Below the pieces are notes generated by a model. The model made no database searches. It was not told the DNA's origin and saw nothing but the letters and a program-made list of their open reading frames with translations. The translations under genes and the position numbers were made by a program. From the NCBI GenBank assembly GCA_003566475.1, contig PXDE01000485.1, positions 1-29,192 on the forward strand: a stretch of 29,192 nt of DNA, read 5' to 3'. The stretch's first letter is position 1. Every line of letters begins with the position of its first letter. Positions 25,201 through 29,192 of this stretch are shown here, one piece after another. The DNA is from PVC group bacterium (GTDB lineage Bacteria > Verrucomicrobiota > Kiritimatiellia > SS1-B-03-39 > PXDE01).

Positions 25201-27066
25201 CTGGGTGAGGCTCAGGTTGGGATCCGAGGCCACCCGGCGCAGGAGCGGGGCGAGCCGATCCGGCAGGGCGGCGAGGCGGCCGAGGTCGAGCCGGTCGGCG
25301 GTGTCGATCGGGGTGCCCTCGCGGGGCATGGGGTCGTGGAGGCCGGCCAGGGCCAGGTTGTAGATGCCGAACTTCGAGGCCACGGCGCCGCTGTGGGTGA
25401 GGCCCGGCCCGGCCCAGGCGGCGCGGTTGCGGAACAGGCTTCCGTCCACGGTGGCGGCGTCGAACTCGGCTACAGGTTCGGCCTGCCAGGCCTCGTGCCA
25501 TACCCGCGACACCCGGCCGTACAGGCCCGCGCTGTCGCGCTGGGAGCGGATGGCCGCGTCGTCGCCGTACACCACGCCCACGGTGGGGCCCTCGTTGAGG
25601 GCCAGCGACACATGCAGGCTGGGCCACCAGCGGCGGGGCGTGGCCTCGCGGCCGTCGGCGGGGTCGGGCGACTCGGTGGCCCGGCGCAGGTGGAGATCCG
25701 CCTCGACCGACTCCTGATCCCGCGCCAGCTCCTCCCGCCGGAGGGCGAGGCTGCGGAGCACATCCTCCACGACTTGGGCATATTCGGCCGGGGCCACCGC
25801 CTCGGGGCCCGGGGGCGGCTCGGGGTCGAGCCGGACCAGGGCCCGGGCGGCGCGGGCGACCCGACCCGGCTCGCGGCGCGTGCCCGACTCCCGGGCCAGC
25901 GCCCGCAGCAGCTCGTTCCAGCGCTGCCGGGCCGCGTCGAGCTCCCGCTCGGTCTCGGGGTCGGGCTCGGTCCGGGCCAGCCGCGCCTCGTCGCGGATCT
26001 GATAGAGCCGCCAGGCCGCCTCGTTGGCGCGGGTCCGGGCCTGGGCCCGCAGGCGGCGGCTGCGCTCGCGGTCGATGCCGGGGTCGTGGGCGTCCTCGCG
26101 GATGGCCCGCTCCAGGCGGCCGAGGAACTCCAGTTCGGCCGCGATCTGCTCGCCCCGGGTGTCCGGCCGGAACGCGGGCAGGCCGTCGTCGAAGACCCGG
26201 TAGAACACCCCCGCCCCCTCATGCGCCCGGGCCTGGTGGTCGAGAAAGGCCAGCACCACATGCCGGTCGGGCCGCTCCCCGGCCAGGGCCTCGGCCAGGC
26301 CGAGCAGGGCGGCGACGTTGGCCGCGCCCCGGGCGTGGGGGCTGCGCCGGGGCACCTCGCCGAAGCTGTCCAGCGGCGCGGCCAGCACCACCGCCTCCTC
26401 CCGCCGGTCCATGCGGATGGGATTCGGGCTGCGGAGGATGCCGATCACGTTCCGACCCATGGCCGGGGTCCACGCGATCTCGCTATGGAGCACGGCCTCG
26501 GCGCCCTCGGGGAGGTCGGCGGCCGGGCCCTCGTAGTGGAACCGCAGCAGGTTGGCGCTGGCCCGCACGTGGTGGACATCGCGGGGGGTGGGGGGCGGTC
26601 CGTCGGAGGTGAACACCACCGCCGCCGCCCCCAGCCGGAAGGCCCGCAGCATGCCCTCGGGACTGTGCAGATGGAGGACCACGATGGCGCCCCGCGGGTC
26701 GCGGTCGCCGTACTCGGCCAGAGCGCCCGACCCGGCATGGAGCAGGCGTCCCCGCGTCCCCTCGGGCGGGGTCACCGGCGGGACGATCCCGTTGGGACGC
26801 AGGGGCAGCAGGGGACGCATCCGCCCGTCCACCTCGATCTCGCACCGCACGATCCGGGTCTGGACCATGGGGAAGGGCTGCACCACCACCTCGTCGACCC
26901 CGATCTCCTCCAGCCGTCGGACCACATGGTCGGCCGCCGCGTGGCCTTCGGGCGTGCCGGCCAGCCGGTGCGGATGGCGGGTCAGCGCGGCCACGTCGGC
27001 CGCGAAATCCCCGCGGACGGCCGGGGCGAGGAGGGCGAGGGCGAGGAGGCGGCGGAGCGGGGTCAC
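22243..27066 (-). CDS. Giant fusion: degenerate M28 peptidase domain plus FtsX-like permease
   Basis: A 1607-aa protein. A GTG start at 27066 overlaps the PqqD-like stop (GTGA). A signal-like helix (residues 1-18) precedes an M28-type region (about 20-290). This includes HPHRLAGTPEGHAAADHVV, a PA-like insert, VVLAAPLDSFG (about 227), HARGAANVAALLGLAEAL and VVLAFLDHQARAHEGAG (about 272). Active M28 enzymes have HxD, GAxD and EE at these sites. Here they read PLD, GAAN and HQ, so zinc binding is probably lost. A charged coiled-coil-like stretch and a large exported region follow. Helices at about 930-1009 lead into an FtsX/MacB-like core: RRRPLRTALTAVTIILL near 1050, an extracytoplasmic domain, then three C-terminal helices (about 1324-1438). 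FtsX permeases normally need a partner ATPase, and none is in the window. Confidence 0.8.
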   Translation of the reverse strand: MTPLRRLLALALLAPAVRGDFAADVAALTRHPHRLAGTPEGHAAADHVVRRLEEIGVDEVVVQPFPMVQTRIVRCEIEVDGRMRPLLPLRPNGIVPPVTPPEGTRGRLLHAGSGALAEYGDRDPRGAIVVLHLHSPEGMLRAFRLGAAAVVFTSDGPPPTPRDVHHVRASANLLRFHYEGPAADLPEGAEAVLHSEIAWTPAMGRNVIGILRSPNPIRMDRREEAVVLAAPLDSFGEVPRRSPHARGAANVAALLGLAEALAGERPDRHVVLAFLDHQARAHEGAGVFYRVFDDGLPAFRPDTRGEQIAAELEFLGRLERAIREDAHDPGIDRERSRRLRAQARTRANEAAWRLYQIRDEARLARTEPDPETERELDAARQRWNELLRALARESGTRREPGRVARAARALVRLDPEPPPGPEAVAPAEYAQVVEDVLRSLALRREELARDQESVEADLHLRRATESPDPADGREATPRRWWPSLHVSLALNEGPTVGVVYGDDAAIRSQRDSAGLYGRVSRVWHEAWQAEPVAEFDAATVDGSLFRNRAAWAGPGLTHSGAVASKFGIYNLALAGLHDPMPREGTPIDTADRLDLGRLAALPDRLAPLLRRVASDPNLSLTQAISPDRTAVVAGFAGGRSTGPQVMARSPGRAVADQPTPGAVLQLVHEEWAFAAGDTASGRRLVPPPQRVAGFDDSSVILANQNGTYTLGPIRRDRIHHPSQFLRAFAAAFDARGEVVYASDLDTFQTPTSRINLFPARGGFMVFPPQLAVRTTSQIQVMDAVNHAPLQRNRSFVETLDGIVHWYAEDKVPGVKLFVRNALAALAGTDDLDAPSLTRVGGLEWNGGWTPPASTRRGALDLWRIDEERLDLLRRRNIINPSLEELHGGAREHIQAAAEVEATAGREAALGQAFLTELPVYRETRRTLDDLVVAVLILLALCVPFAFALERLLVGTPNVYRQIGWFSAFFIATFLLLYTTHPAFAVSRTPIIIFLGFAVVVLAGLVIAIIMRKFETELKALQGMTRTVHAADVSRFATTMAAVSMGIATMRRRPLRTALTAVTIILLTFTILVFASFGRKLGVARIYLGPPAPVPAVQVRQIDWTPVNPAFLDLFPDGAVAAPRVWGMTGSGTDADVLLATADGAAHTGLRGILGLTDAELAARPDLAEAVGRPDTLDGRIWMTPAVASGLGVGPGDRVRLRGQPLEVGGLLDVGALTGLADPDGSSPLPVDFTLMAGVTGQAELEAMQGQDWAAMPYDACAIVSADTAWALGGTLRQILFYPGELGAAEALADDLARLAGVPVTGTRRTGVYTHRLGTLVEASGARDLVIPLVLGGLVVFGTMLGSVADREKEIYTFSALGLAPAHVASLFLAEAMVYSVIGGMSGYLVAQSVTKMLTWLAGYGLVAVPEINYSSTHAIVTLLLVMVAVLLSAIYPAIKASRSANPGLLRVWKLPAPDGDVLRLVFPFTVSQWDLTGLVSFLKEHFDHFTDTGLGRFMTRRSALAREAGDQLGLDADLALAPFDLGVSQALSLRSQPSEIPGIEEVALDLRRLSGQPRDWARLNKMLLDDLRQQFLIWRSLPPQTMQIYRDRTLAALKEGGRLKPES

Positions 27067-27524
27067 GGGGCCGGCTCCGAAGCGGGGTCGGACGGGTCGG
27101 CCTCTTCGGACGGGGAGGCGTCGACTTCGGGGGCGTCGGACGGCTCGACCAGCGCCACGGCGAGGGCCCCCCGCTGCACGAGGCGCTTGAGATATTCGGT
27201 GACCGACACCCGGCTCTCGTGGAAGGTGAGGTGATGACGCTGGGCGAAGGCGTCGACGATGCCCTCGACGGTCCGCGTCCCGTCGCAGAGATCCCAGACC
27301 TGCTTCCCGAGGGCGTCGAGCCGCACCGTGCGCTCCTTGCGGGCCAGGAGCAGCCAGGACAGGGGCTTGGCCCGGCCCGGCGGGGCCTGGAGGGGCACGG
27401 TCACGGCCAGGCCGGGGCCGTCGGGGGTCACCTGGGCGGCCTCGTTGACCACCGGCGTGGCCTCCAGCATCCGCCGCCACGAGGCCGACGACAGGCGGAC
27501 CTCGTCCAGCGTCACCGCCGGCAT
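27063..27524 (-). CDS. PqqD-like peptide-chaperone domain protein, 153 aa
   Basis: The central part (about residues 55-125) resembles the PqqD winged-helix fold: LSWLLLARKERTVRLDALGK, QVWDLCDGTRTVEGIVDAFA and VSVTEYLKRLVQRGALAVAL. The core 'iW.l.DG.rTv.eiv' is well preserved. PqqD proteins deliver peptide substrates to radical SAM or other modifying enzymes. No radical SAM enzyme or precursor peptide is seen here. An N-terminal extension of about 50 residues and an acidic Pro/Ser-rich C-terminal tail (SEEADPSDPASEPAP) are additional. The stop overlaps the GTG of the FtsX fusion by four bases, so production of the two is coupled. Partner function with the permease is inference. Confidence 0.75.
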   Translation of the reverse strand: MPAVTLDEVRLSSASWRRMLEATPVVNEAAQVTPDGPGLAVTVPLQAPPGRAKPLSWLLLARKERTVRLDALGKQVWDLCDGTRTVEGIVDAFAQRHHLTFHESRVSVTEYLKRLVQRGALAVALVEPSDAPEVDASPSEEADPSDPASEPAP

Positions 27525-27652
27525 CGGGCCTCTTCCGGGATGGAGGTTCGTCTGGGCATGGACCGTCGAGGATGCGACAGAAGCGGGCGGTGTTCCAGCA
27601 CGAACCCGTCGGAACGCTGGGGCCTGCGGAAACGGATCAGGGCCGTTCCGGG

Positions 27653-28957
27653 TTAGCGCCGCCGGGCCAGGTGCCAGACCAGCCCCACCGCGATCAGCCC
27701 CAGGCCCGCGGCCCACACGGCGGGATCCACCATGAACGCGAGGACCACGCAGGCGGCCAGGCCGGCCCCGGCGAAGGCCGCCGGATAGAGCCGATCCTCC
27801 CGCCTCAGCCGCAGCGCGGCCAGATTGGTGATGGCGTAGTAGATGAGCACCGTGAACGCGCTGAACGACCAGGTGGTGCGCACGTTGCCGAGGGCGGCCA
27901 GGCCTGCGATGATGGACCCCACCAGGATCACCGCCGCCGTCGGGGTATTCCCCGCCCGGTCGAGGCGGCCGAACGCGGCGGGCAGATCGCCCCGGCGTCC
28001 CATGGCCAGGGCCACTCGCGACAGGCCGAGGATCAGGTTCAGCAGCACCCCCAGCATGGCGGTCATGGCCCCGAGGGCGACGACCAGGGCCAGTCCCGGC
28101 CCGCCGAGGTCCCGGGCCACGATCTCGAGCGGGGCGGCCCGATGCAGCGTCGCCTCGCTCAGCGGGCCGGCGCCGGCAACCCCCACCGCCACCGCCCCCA
28201 CGGCCATGTAGAGGAGGGCGGTGACGACCAGGGTGGTCACCACGGCGCGGGGGATGGTCCGCCGGGGCTCGCGAACCTCCTCGCCCAGGGTGGCGATCCG
28301 GCCGTAGCCGGTGAACGCCACGAACAGCAGGGCGGTGCCATGGAGCAGCCCGTCCCACCCGCCGGTCCCCGCCGTGCCGTCGCCCAGAAACGGGGAGAAG
28401 TTCGTCCCGCCCTCCCTCAGAAGGACAGGAAGCCCGGCCAGCACGAACATGGTCAGGGCGGCCAGGGTGACCGACACGATGACCGTGTTGGTCCGGGCGG
28501 ACCGCCGGATGCCGCCCAGCACGATGGCGGTGAGCACGGCCGCCGTGAGCACGGCCACGGGCGTTCGGAGCTTCCCGCCTCCGTCGCCGAGGAGGTTCAG
28601 CAGATAACCCGAGAATCCGAGGGCGGCGGTGGCCGCCGACGCGCTCTTGGCGCAGAGGAACATCCATCCGGCGGTGAACCCGAACGCGGGTCGGAGCAGG
28701 CGATAGCCGTATTCGTAGGTGCCGCCGCTGACCGGATGGCGGGCGGCGAGCTGGGCGCTGCTGAGCGCGTTGCAGGTGGCCACCAGGGCGGCCAGCGCGA
28801 TGGCCAGCACCACCGACGGCCCGGCCACGCCGGCCCCCACGCCGATGCTCACGAACACCCCCGTGCCCACCATGGAGCCCAGCCCCAGCATCACCGCGCC
28901 GGGCACCCCCAGCTCGCGGCGAAGGCGGGCGGGAGAGGAGGAGGGGGCGGTGGGCAT
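27653..28957 (-). CDS. APC-family amino-acid permease
   Basis: A 434-aa inner-membrane transporter with about 12 hydrophobic helices. The first helix carries the APC signature GSMVGTGVFVSIG (about residues 27-39), the unwound substrate-binding segment of this fold. Helix 2-3 has PVSGGTYEYGYRLL, and the later FVAFTGYGRIATLGEEVREPRRTIPRA is the typical helix 6 to loop motif of the APC superfamily. Substrates are amino acids or amines, driven by proton or sodium symport or by exchange. The specific substrate is not predictable. The 128 bases to the PqqD-like start contain no gene. The gene is upstream of the PqqD-FtsX pair on the same strand and could share a transcript. Confidence 0.88.
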   Translation of the reverse strand: MPTAPSSSPARLRRELGVPGAVMLGLGSMVGTGVFVSIGVGAGVAGPSVVLAIALAALVATCNALSSAQLAARHPVSGGTYEYGYRLLRPAFGFTAGWMFLCAKSASAATAALGFSGYLLNLLGDGGGKLRTPVAVLTAAVLTAIVLGGIRRSARTNTVIVSVTLAALTMFVLAGLPVLLREGGTNFSPFLGDGTAGTGGWDGLLHGTALLFVAFTGYGRIATLGEEVREPRRTIPRAVVTTLVVTALLYMAVGAVAVGVAGAGPLSEATLHRAAPLEIVARDLGGPGLALVVALGAMTAMLGVLLNLILGLSRVALAMGRRGDLPAAFGRLDRAGNTPTAAVILVGSIIAGLAALGNVRTTWSFSAFTVLIYYAITNLAALRLRREDRLYPAAFAGAGLAACVVLAFMVDPAVWAAGLGLIAVGLVWHLARRR

Positions 28958-29010
28958 GGCGGTGCAGACTAGCGAGCCGCGGAGCGGCGGGCAAGGGGGG
29001 AGGGGGGGCA

Positions 29011-29177
29011 GTGGTCAGCGGTCAGAAGTCAGTCCCCGCCGCTTAGCCGTTGGGCTCAGCCGGATGAGGGTTGAGACGGCAGGCGTGATCCGGGATACGC
29101 GATACGAGATGCGCGATCCGCGATGCGGGAAAACCGAAGATTGACGATTGACGAGGTACGATTGACGAAGTGAAGCC
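29011..29177 (+). repeat. Dispersed composite repeat, copy D, with 13-unit period-7 tail
   Basis: Heptads GTGGTCA, GCGGTCA and GAAGTCA lead into TTGGGCTCAGCCGGATGAGG and TTGAGACGGC. From 29087 thirteen 7-base units follow: GATCCGG, GATACGC, GATACGA, GATGCGC, GATCCGC, GATGCGG, GAAAACC, GAAGATT, GACGATT, GACGAGG, TACGATT, GACGAAG, TGAAGCC. The order of words parallels copy B at 16270-16339. The sequence after the APC gene (28958-29192) contains no supportable gene. Confidence 0.8.
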
Positions 29178-29192
29178 GTCGGCAGGCGGCGC

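Noticed and set aside
21988..27234. A 1748-codon open frame on the plus strand
   Set aside because: It is antisense to the M28-FtsX fusion and OPT-like gene. The translation is rich in Gly, His, Glu and Val with no domains, which is a GC3 artefact.
22243..27480. An earlier start for the M28-FtsX fusion, extending it into the PqqD-like gene
   Set aside because: The extra 138 codons are out of frame over a well-formed PqqD-like gene and are Arg/Gly/Pro-rich. The GTG at 27066 directly precedes a signal-like helix and overlaps the PqqD stop.

Overview
The window is GC-rich and chromosomal, probably from an uncultured Gram-negative bacterium. Gram-negative character is supported by a short outer-membrane beta-barrel protein, a lipoprotein with a lipobox, and a respiratory succinate dehydrogenase of the single-subunit cytochrome b558 type. 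Intergenic regions full of palindromes and period-7 repeats, together with large secreted or membrane proteins of unknown function, would fit a PVC/FCB-type lineage (Planctomycetota, Verrucomicrobiota, Sumerlaeota or similar). There is no rRNA or other marker, so this placement is a weak inference.

Layout. 1-3802: a palindromic intergenic block, then two minus-strand genes of unknown function (a 608-aa secreted protein and a 445-aa membrane-anchored protein). 3803-7118: an accessory island. Two convergent VapBC-type toxin-antitoxin pairs are bracketed by long imperfect direct repeats built on a CTGTCCCTA/CTGTCCCCA motif, followed by about 0.9 kb without genes that contains a nested inverted repeat. 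7119-10312: a minus-strand operon of a KAP-like membrane P-loop ATPase, a DUF2333-family membrane protein and a small two-helix membrane protein. 10467-15450: a divergent plus-strand TCA-cycle operon, fumC-sdhC-sdhA-sdhB. 15451-17655: a perfect 29-bp inverted repeat, an outer-membrane beta-barrel gene, a repeat-rich gap with a REPIN-like hairpin pair, and a class IV aminotransferase. 17656-19318: a PaaX-like regulator with a Cas2-like domain, flanked on each side by two copies of a 34-bp palindrome. 19319-22136: a lipoprotein and an OPT-like transporter. 22157-27524: a heptad-repeat array, then a giant fusion of a degenerate M28 peptidase domain with an FtsX-like permease, translationally coupled to a PqqD-like protein. 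27653-28957: an APC amino-acid permease, followed by a dispersed repeat at the window edge.

How genes work together. Fumarase and succinate dehydrogenase catalyse consecutive TCA steps and are nearly contiguous. Three start/stop overlaps of the GTGA type (sdhC/sdhA, DUF2333/small membrane protein, PqqD/FtsX fusion) mark tightly coupled pairs. The best candidates for something undescribed are the PaaX-like gene with its four palindromes, the PqqD plus pseudo-M28-FtsX pair, and the KAP-like ATPase/DUF2333 operon. Gaps between genes carry several families of REP-like palindromes and heptad arrays, but no transposase gene is present to explain them.
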